DNA of 31,391 nt, from assembly GCA_945878795.1 (NCBI GenBank), contig CAMDWF010000002.1, positions 1-31,391 of the forward strand. Reading direction: 5' to 3'. The DNA is from Synechococcus sp. UW140. Its GTDB lineage: Bacteria; Cyanobacteriota; Cyanobacteriia; PCC-6307; Cyanobiaceae. The translations under genes and the position numbers were made by a program. Shown in pieces: positions 10,912 through 18,258 of this stretch. The first letter of the stretch is position 1; each line of letters opens with the position of its first letter. The notes below the pieces were generated by a model. That model saw nothing but the letters and a program-made list of their open reading frames with translations, was not told the origin of the DNA and did not search any database.

Positions 10912-11183
10912 GCCACCTCTGGCGCCCAGCCCCGCTGGCGGTGCAGGTCTTCTGACCAGCCGCTGCAGCGGTGGCTGAGGTGCTCGCCCTGGGCGATCAG
11001 GCCCTGGTGCAGCTGGCAGGTGAGCAGCGGGATGCCGTTGGGGCCGGGGTGGTGGCGGAAGAAGTGGCAGGTCATGCACACCTGACGGCTGCGACTGGAG
11101 CGGAGCACGTCCTGATCAAGCCAGGGCCAGTCTTCGATCGCCTCGTCGCGGGAGGGCTGCAAACGGGAAAGGGGGACCGGCAT
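10908..11183 (-). CDS. Small Cys/His-rich protein
   Basis: 91 residues from ATG 11183 (a GTG codon stands just before); AGGAG lies eight bases upstream. The centre has VCMTCHFFRHH, then LLTCQLHQ and LSHRCSGW: a CxxC pair, two further Cys and several His, arranged like a small metal-binding (zinc or Fe-S) fold, though only the residues are seen and metal binding is inferred. It is translationally coupled to the DUF1651 gene. I recognise no named family; it resembles short conserved hypotheticals of picocyanobacteria. Confidence 0.68.
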   Translation of the reverse strand: MPVPLSRLQPSRDEAIEDWPWLDQDVLRSSRSRQVCMTCHFFRHHPGPNGIPLLTCQLHQGLIAQGEHLSHRCSGWSEDLHRQRGWAPEVA

Positions 11184-11186
11184 CAC

Positions 11187-11568
11187 AGCGACTCCTGCGG
11201 GCGTACACCTGTACTAGCAGGGGGCACTTTGCAAAGCGCTCCATCCCGAGCAGCGAACCCTGGTTGCCGAGAATGGCCAGGATCGCCACCAGCAGCATCC
11301 ACCACTGCGGGTAGCGAATCCCCCGACGCAGACGGCAATCGGGAAGGGGGCGAGACCTGCGCACCAAACCGGAGCTGAATGCCGCGTGCCAAGGTTGATG
11401 GGACACACTTCTAATAGGCCCTGGGGGGTCGCCGCAGTACCCCCCTCCCCACTCCAAGTTGTTAGTCGGGCTCCTGCAGGCGGCAATGATGTAGTCGGTT
11501 GGCGCGGGTTTGCAGCCGTTCGCTCAGGGCTTGCCGTCCGGAGCTACACCACCCATGGGGAGCAAGGT
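11187..11568. other. Gap; possible membrane-helix fragment on the - strand
   Basis: No complete gene is convincing. On the - strand, around 11255-11330, a frame reads IRYPQWWMLLVAILAILG, a plausible transmembrane helix, but the frame runs into the ribosome site of the Cys-rich gene and has no clear start; it may be a relic. No RNA gene or repeat seen. Confidence 0.3.
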
Positions 11569-11820
11569 TTATTCGTTCAAGAGACTCAGCTCGCCCAGAT
11601 CTTCCGAATGGCCCAGATCCGGGGAGCTGTTGAGATTTCCATCGGCAAAGACTCCCAGTTCGGGCATGGCCTCCTGATTCCGCTCCCGGGCTGGTTGGGA
11701 GAGGGCTTGGCTGGCAGGGGCGCTGGATGGGTCTGGTTGGAACGAAACCAATCCGCAGCTTGTCAGGGCAACCAAGCAAACACAGGCCAGTCGCAGCAGC
11801 AGCTTTCGCAGCAAGGGCAT
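11569..11820 (-). CDS. Small predicted lipoprotein
   Basis: 83 residues from ATG 11820. The N-terminus is a lipoprotein signal peptide: basic LLRKLLLRL, hydrophobic CVCLVAL, then the lipobox ALTSC with Cys as the predicted first mature residue. Mature part is about 60 residues, rich in Ser, Pro, Glu and Asp, with no fold I can name. It would be anchored to a membrane facing the periplasm. No good Shine-Dalgarno is seen; a TTG at 11826 is an alternative start. Function unknown. Confidence 0.65.
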   Translation of the reverse strand: MPLLRKLLLRLACVCLVALTSCGLVSFQPDPSSAPASQALSQPARERNQEAMPELGVFADGNLNSSPDLGHSEDLGELSLLNE

Positions 11821-11936
11821 TAACAAATGGGGGACCTGTAGGGCCTACATACAATCACTTTAGGGTTAGGAACTCTGGGGTTGGGGGTCCCATCCTGGTG
11901 GCGATCAGCTGGCCGGATCCTGATGGCAATTGTGGC

Positions 11937-12317
11937 ATGAGCTGCCGCGAACGGCTCTGGTTTTTTTGTCAAGCCAAAAATTGGTTTTATCCCGCTGGCG
12001 ATTGCCCGGCACCAGGGCGACCCGCAGACTTTTACCGCTACCTGCACCGGTGGATTTACTCAGCTACGCCCAGCCGCAGACTGCCCAACCAGCGGCCGCC
12101 CGCCCTGCTGGTGGATGACGACCCCGACGCGAATGACGACCACGACCCTGACAAGCTCCGCGATGGGTCCGGCGAGGAAGCCCTGGTCTCTCGAACCGAA
12201 CCAGCCGATGCGCTCAAGGCCGCACGGCGCAAGACCCATCAGCTTGAGCGGCTGCGGCGCACGATCAAGTGCCAGCTGGCCCAATTCTCCAAGACCAACC
12301 CCGACTGGGCTGCGTGA
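11937..12317 (+). CDS. Hypothetical protein, charged C-terminal helix
   Basis: 126 residues from ATG 11937. The first half is unremarkable; there is an acidic stretch (VDDDPDANDDHDPD) followed by a basic amphipathic helix (ALKAARRKTHQLERLRRTIK). From about 12030 on, third codon positions are strongly G/C, as in neighbouring real genes, so this half at least looks coding. The frame is open further left to 11727, but that part lies opposite the lipoprotein gene. It could be the 3' end of a decayed gene. No family recognised. Confidence 0.4.
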   Translation: MSCRERLWFFCQAKNWFYPAGDCPAPGRPADFYRYLHRWIYSATPSRRLPNQRPPALLVDDDPDANDDHDPDKLRDGSGEEALVSRTEPADALKAARRKTHQLERLRRTIKCQLAQFSKTNPDWAA

Positions 12318-12467
12318 CCTGTATGATTCAGATGCATGGGCTGGTAAGAGCGATAAGCTCTTCCGTCAGCACCGACTGAGCCAGTACGAAATTCGCTAGT
12401 TTTTCGTTGTTTCTCACACCCTTCGTGAGGTCCCATGCACCCCCAATCAACCAGCCAACCCATACTC

Positions 12468-12872
12468 TTAGTCAATTAAGCTATAGGCAGGGATTTCCTT
12501 GAGAAGCTTTTTAAGCCACTTAAGTGAATCTAAATCCATGGCTTCTTGTAGCTTTTCAATGCTATTAAATTTCTTACCTTTTTTATCCGGTTTGGTTTCT
12601 ACTTGCTTTGTTTTGTCCCAGTACCATGTGTGCATAAATCTCATGCATTGGGCCTCAAATTCAACTTCCAGAATCCATTCCCCAAGGCATTTATTATTAC
12701 ATAATGGGCCACTGACCAGGTCCCCACCGAACCCCCATTGGACGGTCGGTACGTAAAGGTTGGTCCAGCGTGTTACTGCAAATAATGCAGCATGATGATA
12801 TAGGCTAAAGGTGTAAGGTTTTCTGCCAATAGTCGTGTGGTACTCTTGTTCGTAACTGAAGCGAAGTCGAGG
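12468..12872 (-). pseudogene. Distal part of the lipase-like gene beyond an in-frame TGA
   Basis: Directly after the TGA at 12873-12875 the same frame stays open for 134 more codons to TAA at 12468-12470. The reading is fully protein-like: PRLRFSYEQEYHTTIG, HHAALFAVTRWTNLYVP and GFGGDLVSGPL, then a basic tail ending IPAYSLID. The HHAALFAVTRWTNLY block looks like the part of such hydrolases that supplies the catalytic His. There is no start codon or ribosome site at its beginning. So it belongs to the gene upstream and is untranslated unless the stop is read through or is a sequence error. Confidence 0.75.
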
Positions 12873-14426
12873 TCAATTCTTGCTGAGTCGCTTGCGTTTG
12901 TCGCCAAATGGCTTCACTTTTTCAAGCCATGGTGGACAAATTGGCAGGGTCCTATTAATCTTGAGCTTGTGTAAGGACTCTGGGCCGTCAGTTAAGAGAA
13001 AGGCGGCGTAGGTCAGTGGGCTTCCTAGGGTTATCAGATCGGTGACAAGCCAGGGCTGGGTGTTTATGCGCATTTCCTTCCAGGCTTCATGTTGAAGCTC
13101 CTGAGCCTCCTTTGCCTCCACGAGTTTGTCGGCAGCCGCCCTCTCTACACGGCGAAGGCATTGGAATGGTCCATCACCAGACGCTCTTGGTCGCGTGGTG
13201 GGAAAACTGTGGGAGCGGTGCATTTTTACCCAGGCGTGGGTAAGAATGTCGTAAGCAATTACAGAGCCGAGACTGTGGCCCACCATGACAATACGGTCGT
13301 ATTTTCCTGAATTGTGGAGTTTTTCGAGTAGGGTAATTCCTGCGGTACGAATAGCCTCTCGGTTGGCGATGTTGGCAGGATCGGGCCTTAGGTATCGTGC
13401 GGCGTCACCGAGATAATTTAAGGCAAAGTCCTTGCCTAAAAAACGCCACAGGCCTCCTGCTACAGGCAGCAGAAGCGGCAGAGCAAGTAGCCAAATAATC
13501 CAACCCGCCCAGGCTGGCTTTAAAATAATTCCAACAAAAACTACTATGGTTGCCAACAAAATTAACCAGGACAGTAACCACAACGGAAACAGGGCAACAG
13601 GAACATTTAAACGCAACCAAGGGGGCTTCTTGTTATACTTATTTCTATTTACGGGCCACCGCAAGATGAGAGGGCGTAGCCAACCAAAAACTTGATTTAA
13701 GCTGGTGTCACGAATCAAGTGGGCCCAGTAGACTTCATACACGTCCGTGGTTGGACGGTCACGATCTGCATTGAGTGTCGCCATGCGCATTTCGAAAGAG
13801 TCCGAAAGCCGATCCGGTTTTATATAGGCTTTGGATTCGTTGCGGCTGAGCGTTGCCGTGCTGCGACTTAATACGCCATTACCTAGAAAACTTTTCAGGA
13901 TCTCGCTAGGCTGTTGTTCGCCGATGCCGTGGATAAGTACCACTGCTTGACGGGGATTTTCCCGACGCTTCATTATGTCTTCGTCCAGCGATTCTAAGAG
14001 TTGTTTACGTTGATCCCAATAGCGGCTTGCCGCATTGCGGTACCCCGTGGGAACGCGACGTTCCTCTATGGTCACTTTGCAACTTGGTCCACCACCACCA
14101 GCAACAATATTTTGATCTAATCGAATCCTTAGGAATGTATGCCCCTCGACTTGCCAATCAGGGGCCATGGATACGACAAATGTCACCTCCACTAGATCCT
14201 TCAGTGTGAGCAGGGTGGCCGACCGCCATGGGCCAGCCTCGTCGCAAAACATGATTCGGGATTTTTGGCGTAGATCTATGCTTGAATCAGGCCCAAGCCA
14301 TTTGTGCTGGCCTTCGGGTCGCCATAGCAAATCCCACGCTTGGGCTGTTGTGAGGTGCAGAAAAATTTCGCGATTGATACAGTTGCTCCATGGGGCCGTG
14401 GCCTTTTTGGCGTTTGATGAAGTCAT
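12873..14426 (-). CDS. SRPBCC (AHSA1-like) domain fused to a membrane-bound lipase-like alpha/beta hydrolase, ends at premature TGA
   Basis: 517 residues as it stands. Residues about 15-145 resemble an AHSA1/SRPBCC domain (TTAQAWDLLWRPEGQHKWLG, later GPWRSATLLTL). A hydrolase follows: VVLIHGIGEQQP at about 160-171 (oxyanion HG), two adjacent membrane helices at about 270-325, and MVGHSLGSVIAYD with nucleophile Ser385. An acid is probably in the following 100 residues. The frame continues for 134 good codons after the stop, so the original protein was about 652 residues and this product probably lacks its catalytic His. The DNA is less GC-rich than its surroundings, suggesting transfer. Substrate unknown; lipid or ester is inferred from the fold only. 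Confidence 0.8.
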   Translation of the reverse strand: MTSSNAKKATAPWSNCINREIFLHLTTAQAWDLLWRPEGQHKWLGPDSSIDLRQKSRIMFCDEAGPWRSATLLTLKDLVEVTFVVSMAPDWQVEGHTFLRIRLDQNIVAGGGGPSCKVTIEERRVPTGYRNAASRYWDQRKQLLESLDEDIMKRRENPRQAVVLIHGIGEQQPSEILKSFLGNGVLSRSTATLSRNESKAYIKPDRLSDSFEMRMATLNADRDRPTTDVYEVYWAHLIRDTSLNQVFGWLRPLILRWPVNRNKYNKKPPWLRLNVPVALFPLWLLSWLILLATIVVFVGIILKPAWAGWIIWLLALPLLLPVAGGLWRFLGKDFALNYLGDAARYLRPDPANIANREAIRTAGITLLEKLHNSGKYDRIVMVGHSLGSVIAYDILTHAWVKMHRSHSFPTTRPRASGDGPFQCLRRVERAAADKLVEAKEAQELQHEAWKEMRINTQPWLVTDLITLGSPLTYAAFLLTDGPESLHKLKINRTLPICPPWLEKVKPFGDKRKRLSKN

Positions 14427-14466
14427 TCCAAAAATTTACTTTTTGCGCAGTTATTTCCTATCAATT

Positions 14467-14683
14467 CTAGCGCTCTTTCACGGCATCGCCCCCATCCGCT
14501 TCGCTGATCCCAAGTGCAGTCAAACGACGGCGCACCTAGGCGGTGGCGCTGGGATGGACAGGGGGTGAGGAGGATGGGGCCGTCCGCGCAGACCACGTCG
14601 TAGTAATTGGCGCTGCCGACCTGTTCCACCACAAACTTGGGCAGCGTGAGCTGGTTCTTGCTGGTTCGCTTGGCGAGCACCAT
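14467..14683 (-). pseudogene. AbrB/MazE-type antitoxin-like gene, broken
   Basis: MVLAKRTSKNQLTLPK followed by VVEQVGSANYYDVVCADG is the AbrB/SpoVT-like swapped-hairpin DNA-binding domain of many cyanobacterial antitoxins (xRTSKNQLTLPK core). AAGGAG lies ten bases before the ATG. After ILLTP the frame is lost: the expected C-terminus, VRRRLTALGISEADGGDAV, is in a different frame and is preceded by an in-frame TAG, so at least a one-base insertion (probably in CCCCC near 14570) and a CAG-to-TAG change are needed to explain it. Its own frame runs on to 14423 as unrelated sequence. No toxin gene is adjacent. Confidence 0.65.
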
Positions 14684-14776
14684 GGCAGTACAGCTCCTTG
14701 CACAAGGAATCCTTGCTTCAGGCGAAAGCGGCGCATCGGGGCGGCTGCTGGATTTCTGCGTGTTGATCCACAGCCC

Positions 14777-15523
14777 TCACCCCAAAAACGGATCAAGAAA
14801 ACTGAGCGGTCGGGCCATGGTTGCCGAAAAACCGAGGATGCCCCGGTCGCGGTGGGCATACAAAAGCGAGTCGTCGGCATCCAGCAAAAAGGTGCCGCCC
14901 CGTTGGGTCAAGTAGTCGTCGCGGGGCACGTAGGTGCGCCAGTGGCCCAACACCTCGGCCATGTTGCGCAGGCGGACCGTGGCCAGCTCGAAGGGGCGCT
15001 GGAAGCCGCTGCCGCCGGCGCGGGCGAAGAACGAACCTCGCAGTGACGGCAGGGGCCCGGCCTGGATGGTTTCGTCGTCGGCGAGCAGCTGGGGGGCAGA
15101 GCGATCGCCCGTGTAGCCCCGCAGCACCTCCATCAATGTGCCCGGTGAGCCGAGGCCGGCGCACATCAGCATCAGGTTGGGCCAGGGCCCGCCGAATTGC
15201 CGCAGGCCTGCGTAGAGGCCCAGGTCCCGGTGTAGCTGGGGGTCCGGATCCACCAGCAGGCGATCGGGGGGGAAGCCCGTGAAGGCGCAGAAGCGTTGGC
15301 GGCCTTCCTCGTCGCCAATACCGATCGCCAGCACGACGATGCCGGCGGCCCGCAGCCGGGGCAGGGCCTTTGCCAGGGCCTGGGCGTATTCGAGGCTGTC
15401 GAAATCGCCCAGCTGGGGCAGCAGCAGCACCAGGCGGCGCTGGCCCCGGCCCATGCCGGCCACAGCGGCCAGGCGTTCGCGCAGCGGGGCGGGGGCCAGC
15501 GGCCGTGCATCGGAACTGGACAT
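14777..15523 (-). CDS. Peroxiredoxin-like (AhpC/TSA superfamily) protein
   Basis: 248 residues from ATG 15523, with AAAGG five bases upstream; the frame is open further left but that part is the photolyase gene in another frame. LVLLLPQLGDFDSLEYAQAL, then AAGIVVLAIGIGDEEGRQRF and LLVDPDPQLHRDLGLYAGL, follow the thioredoxin-fold pattern of AhpC-TSA_2 proteins of cyanobacteria and plastids. No peroxidatic Cys is seen at the usual place (PQLGDFDS where a typical enzyme has T..C), so peroxidase activity is doubtful. It begins 15 bases after the photolyase-like gene and is probably cotranscribed, which suggests a role in light or oxidative stress (inference). Confidence 0.78.
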   Translation of the reverse strand: MSSSDARPLAPAPLRERLAAVAGMGRGQRRLVLLLPQLGDFDSLEYAQALAKALPRLRAAGIVVLAIGIGDEEGRQRFCAFTGFPPDRLLVDPDPQLHRDLGLYAGLRQFGGPWPNLMLMCAGLGSPGTLMEVLRGYTGDRSAPQLLADDETIQAGPLPSLRGSFFARAGGSGFQRPFELATVRLRNMAEVLGHWRTYVPRDDYLTQRGGTFLLDADDSLLYAHRDRGILGFSATMARPLSFLDPFLG

Positions 15524-15537
15524 GGGCCTTTGGGCGA

Positions 15538-17052
15538 TCACGGTTCCACCATGGTGGCGCGCTCCAGAAACGATTCCGCCGCGTCGGCCAACAGCTGGCG
15601 GCGCTCCGGATCGATGCGATCGAGCAGGCGCACCATCATCGAGAGGCGTGGATTGGCCGCAAAGAAGGCCCGGTGCCGGTCGATGAAGCGCCAGTAGAGG
15701 CCATCCCAGGTGGCGCACCAGGGTCCTTTTTTGAAATCACCCATCTTGAGAATATAGTTGGAGCCGCAGATGTAGGGCTTGGTGGCAAATAGGCCGCCAT
15801 CGCTCATCTGACCCATGCCGTAGATATTGGGTCCCATCACCCATTCGTAGGAATCGAGATAACGCTCCATGAACCAGTTATGCACCACATTGGGGTGGAT
15901 TTCACACAGCAGCATCAGGTTGCCAATCACCATCAGCCTCTCGATGTGGTGGTTGTAGGCGAGGCGATTCAGCCGCCGTATTGCCGTATCCAATGGCGGC
16001 AGGCCGGTGCTGCCGTCGCTCCAGCAGGGGGCCAGCTGGCGCTGATGGTTCCAGAAGTTGGCGCTGGCCTGCCTCTCGCCATGGACCCGATCGATGCCGC
16101 GCACAAATTCGCGCCAGCCGATCACCTGGCGCAGGAATCCCTCCAGCGAGGCGATCGGGACCGGCTGGCCGCTTTGCGGTGGGCCCTGGGTATGGGCCAG
16201 GGCGGCCGACACCACCGACGCCGGGGTCAATAGGCCGATGTTGAGCAGGGGCGAGAGCAGCGAATGGTTCAGGGTGTCGTGGTGTTGGCTGAGGGCGTCT
16301 TCGTAGGGACCGAAGTCCGCCAGCCGCTCGCCCAGAAAACTCTGCAGCCAGGCGTCGGCGCCCTGGTGGTCGTAGGGAATCCAGAGTGGGCCCAACTCAC
16401 CGGGGTGGTCGACAAAATGCCGGGAGATCAGCTGGCGCAGCTCCGGCTCGTGGGGGCTGGCGGCGATGGTCGGCAGGGCTGGTTCGACGTAGCCCTTGGG
16501 CAGCTTGCGGCGGTTGTCGGCATCAAAGCTCCAGACGCCGCCGCTGGGGGAGCCGTCGGCTTCGAGCAGCAGATTGAGGCGGCGTCGCTGGCGCTCGTAG
16601 AAGGTCTTCATGAAGGGTCGGCGACGCCCCTCGAACCAAAGCCGGCTTTCAGCCACGGATTCGAGGAAGGTCGGTGAAGCCAGCACGGTGAGCTGCACCG
16701 AGCGCTCGGCGCAGAAGCGCCGCAGGCTGGCCTCAAAGCCCCGGTCGGCGATCTCCGCCACCCGTAATTCGCGCCCGTCCCCCAGTTCATCGCCCAACCG
16801 CTGCCAGAACGGCATCGCCGCCGATTCGGATAGTTCGAAATAACGCAACTCCACACCCCGCTCCAATAGGGCATCACGGAAGTGGCGCATCGCCACAAAG
16901 GTGTGCAGTAGCCGCAATTTGTGGTAGCGGTAGCTGGAGGCCACGCCCAGGTCTTCGATCATCACCACCCGCTGGCCGGCCTCCAGATTCAGGGCTGAGG
17001 GGCTGAACCAATCGCGGTGCAATTGGTCGCCCAGGATTAAGGTGAGGGGCAT
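15538..17052 (-). CDS. Cryptochrome/photolyase-related protein (DPRP/FeS-BCP-like, probably cluster-less)
   Basis: 504 residues from ATG 17052 (MPLTLILGDQLH, the usual N-terminus). The protein follows the bacterial (6-4) photolyase/CryB family throughout: LGDQLH, RRRPFMKTFYERQRR, FLRQVIGWREFVRG, NRLAYNHHIERLMVIGN and EWVMGPNIYGMGQMSDGG. The family uses FAD and light to repair DNA or sense light. Family members of the PhrB type carry a 4Fe-4S cluster on four Cys (YCxxC and CPF near the end, one earlier). Here the loop between KPYICGSNYILKMGDF and WCATWDGLYW is shortened and the YCxxC pair is absent, while the earlier ligand position reads GLPPLDTAI. It therefore probably has no cluster. The frame upstream of 17052 is not coding-like. 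Confidence 0.88.
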   Translation of the reverse strand: MPLTLILGDQLHRDWFSPSALNLEAGQRVVMIEDLGVASSYRYHKLRLLHTFVAMRHFRDALLERGVELRYFELSESAAMPFWQRLGDELGDGRELRVAEIADRGFEASLRRFCAERSVQLTVLASPTFLESVAESRLWFEGRRRPFMKTFYERQRRRLNLLLEADGSPSGGVWSFDADNRRKLPKGYVEPALPTIAASPHEPELRQLISRHFVDHPGELGPLWIPYDHQGADAWLQSFLGERLADFGPYEDALSQHHDTLNHSLLSPLLNIGLLTPASVVSAALAHTQGPPQSGQPVPIASLEGFLRQVIGWREFVRGIDRVHGERQASANFWNHQRQLAPCWSDGSTGLPPLDTAIRRLNRLAYNHHIERLMVIGNLMLLCEIHPNVVHNWFMERYLDSYEWVMGPNIYGMGQMSDGGLFATKPYICGSNYILKMGDFKKGPWCATWDGLYWRFIDRHRAFFAANPRLSMMVRLLDRIDPERRQLLADAAESFLERATMVEP

Positions 17053-17119
17053 GGATAAAGGATTGATGTTGAGTATCAAAATGCCAATAAGGTCTCCCCC
17101 AGCATTCCCCCAACCATAG

Positions 17120-17236
17120 GCCGACTGGCGTCCTGAGAGCAGCAAGCCACTCGACCCGATGACCAATGAGTTCCTCGGCGCCCTGGAGGAACTGAACAAG
17201 TCCCTCCTGCACCAGGCGTTCAACGGCGAGCTGTGA
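17120..17236 (+). pseudogene. hsdS tail relic (type I restriction specificity subunit)
   Basis: A 38-codon open stretch after a TAG at 17117-17119 ends ...FLGALEELNKSLLHQAFNGEL and TGA at 17234-17236. The LEELxKSLLHQAFxGEL ending is the standard C-terminus of HsdS (last turns of the conserved coiled coil). Everything before it is gone, and the 5' border abuts the photolyase upstream region. It is on the same strand and just ahead of the TA genes and hsdR pieces. Non-functional remnant. Confidence 0.75.
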
Positions 17237-17423
17237 GCCCCAGGCTTGGGTTGCCTCAAGGTGGCGCCTATTGTTTTGCAACAAGCCCCGCCGCAGCCAT
17301 AACGGCTTCCGTCGCGCCACCCTGGTCAAACCGCGCTGAGCTGCTGGCGGTGCTGCGTCAGCACTACACGGCCTGGCCGCTGCGTTGAAGCCCGACTAGA
17401 CTTGAAAGGCCGCTACCAGCGGA
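17237..17423. other. Debris between hsdS tail and antitoxin gene
   Basis: Mostly no recognisable coding sequence. A short + strand frame ending at TGA 17386-17388 reads RAELLAVLRQHYTAWPLR, which could be the end of a lost small gene of the same locus, unrecognised. Confidence 0.2.
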
Positions 17424-17651
17424 ATGGCGATCGAACTCTCCAGCGACCAACTCGACGCCCTTTCCGTTGCGGAGAAGGTGCGATTACTTGAGCAAGTTTG
17501 GCAGAGCCTCTGCTGTCAACCTGATACCTTCACCTCACCAGACTGGCACGCTGGTGTCTTGGTTGAGCGCCGCCAGCGAATCCTCGACGCTTCTGCTACG
17601 CGCATTCCCTGGAATGAGGCCAAAGCCCAGCTGCAGCGCCTGGCTGAATGA
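17424..17651 (+). CDS. Addiction-module antitoxin (PF09720-like)
   Basis: 75 residues. LSVAEKVRLLEQVWQSLC, then SPDWHAGVLVERRQRIL and a C-terminal WNEAKAQLQRL match the small putative addiction-module component family (LsvaEKlxLleelWdSL, P.W...L..R, W.eak..L). These proteins neutralise RelE/ParE-type toxins encoded directly downstream. The stop overlaps the ATG of a toxin-like start (ATGA at 17648-17651), which confirms the module, but that toxin is cut to 16 codons. So this antitoxin is now an orphan lodged between type I R-M remnants. It looks intact. Confidence 0.8.
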   Translation: MAIELSSDQLDALSVAEKVRLLEQVWQSLCCQPDTFTSPDWHAGVLVERRQRILDASATRIPWNEAKAQLQRLAE

Positions 17652-17698
17652 TCATCGAGATTTCCTCCGATGCTCTGATTGATCTGGATGCTCGCTAA
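17648..17698 (+). pseudogene. RelE/ParE-type toxin stub, 16 codons
   Basis: ATG overlaps the antitoxin stop. The product MIIEISSDALIDLDAR resembles the first residues of RelE/ParE toxins of this module (V/IxISxxALxDL-). TAA follows at 17696-17698, and no other frame downstream continues the toxin, so the rest is deleted rather than frame-shifted. Confidence 0.6.
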
Positions 17699-17748
17699 GA
17701 TCCTCTCTGGATACGGTAGAGATTGGGCTGATCAGTCAACGAGCCGCC

Positions 17749-18018
17749 ATGATAGCCAGCCCCCCGCTGGCGTCAACCCAGGCCACCGGCCTGCCGGAAG
17801 CGGCGATCGCGGCCATCCGCCAGGTGCTGGCCAGCCACCCCGAGGTGGAGGCGGCGATCCTCTACGGCTCCCGGGCCCTTGGTCGCCATCGCCCCGCCTC
17901 CGACATCGATCTCACCCTGATCGGCCCCGCCATCAGCGCCGCCGCCCTGGCCCGCATCGAGGCCGATCTCGATGACCTGCTGCTGCCTTGGATGATCGAT
18001 CACCCCGGGCCGTATTGA
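17749..18018 (+). CDS. MNT-type nucleotidyltransferase, C-terminally truncated
   Basis: 89 residues. ILYGSRALGRHRPASDIDL at about 37-55 is the minimal nucleotidyltransferase signature: GSRA.G, then D-I-D with the metal-binding Asp52 and Asp54. MNT proteins pair with HEPN partners as toxin-antitoxin systems in which the MNT adenylylates or AMPylates the HEPN toxin. No HEPN partner is adjacent. Intact relatives continue after LLLPWMID with another 15-20 residues; here the frame passes at GATCGATCACC into hsdR-derived sequence and ends HPGPY. So the C-terminus is lost at a deletion junction. May or may not be active. Confidence 0.72.
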   Translation: MIASPPLASTQATGLPEAAIAAIRQVLASHPEVEAAILYGSRALGRHRPASDIDLTLIGPAISAAALARIEADLDDLLLPWMIDHPGPY

Positions 18019-18258
18019 AGGTGGCGGCCTTCGCGGCAAGCCGCTCACCGCCGACCATGTGCTCACCTATCGCAACATCCAGCTGGCGGTGGTGGGCACC
18101 CGGTGGAGGGCCAACCCTCCCCCTGGTTTGGCCCATACCCGCCCGATTTCTTTGACTTCATCCTGATCGATGCATGCCACCGCGACGGTGCCAACGACCA
18201 ACCCACCTGGCGCGGCATCCTCGAGTACTTCGCCCCCGCCGTACAACTGAGCTTTTAG
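18002..18258 (+). pseudogene. hsdR relic (type I restriction endonuclease subunit), internally deleted
   Basis: Two pieces of HsdR in two frames. 18002-18100: TPGRIEGGGLRGKPLTADH followed by VLTYRNIQLAVV, the N-terminal nuclease domain up to the point where AVxEAK (catalytic E and K) should follow; here it turns into GTRW. 18121-18258: FGPYPPDFFDFILIDACHRD, then TWRGILEYFAPAVQL, the helicase motif II region (DECH box, here DACH) that lies several hundred residues later in intact HsdR. The ATPase motif I and the nuclease active site are deleted between them. It stops (TAG 18256-18258) at the 3' end of hisB, where GLTATP motif III would be expected. Confidence 0.8.

Noticed and set aside
12346..12362. 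AAGAGC/GCTCTT hairpin as a terminator
   Set aside because: Six-pair stem with no T run, and not placed after a convincing gene end.
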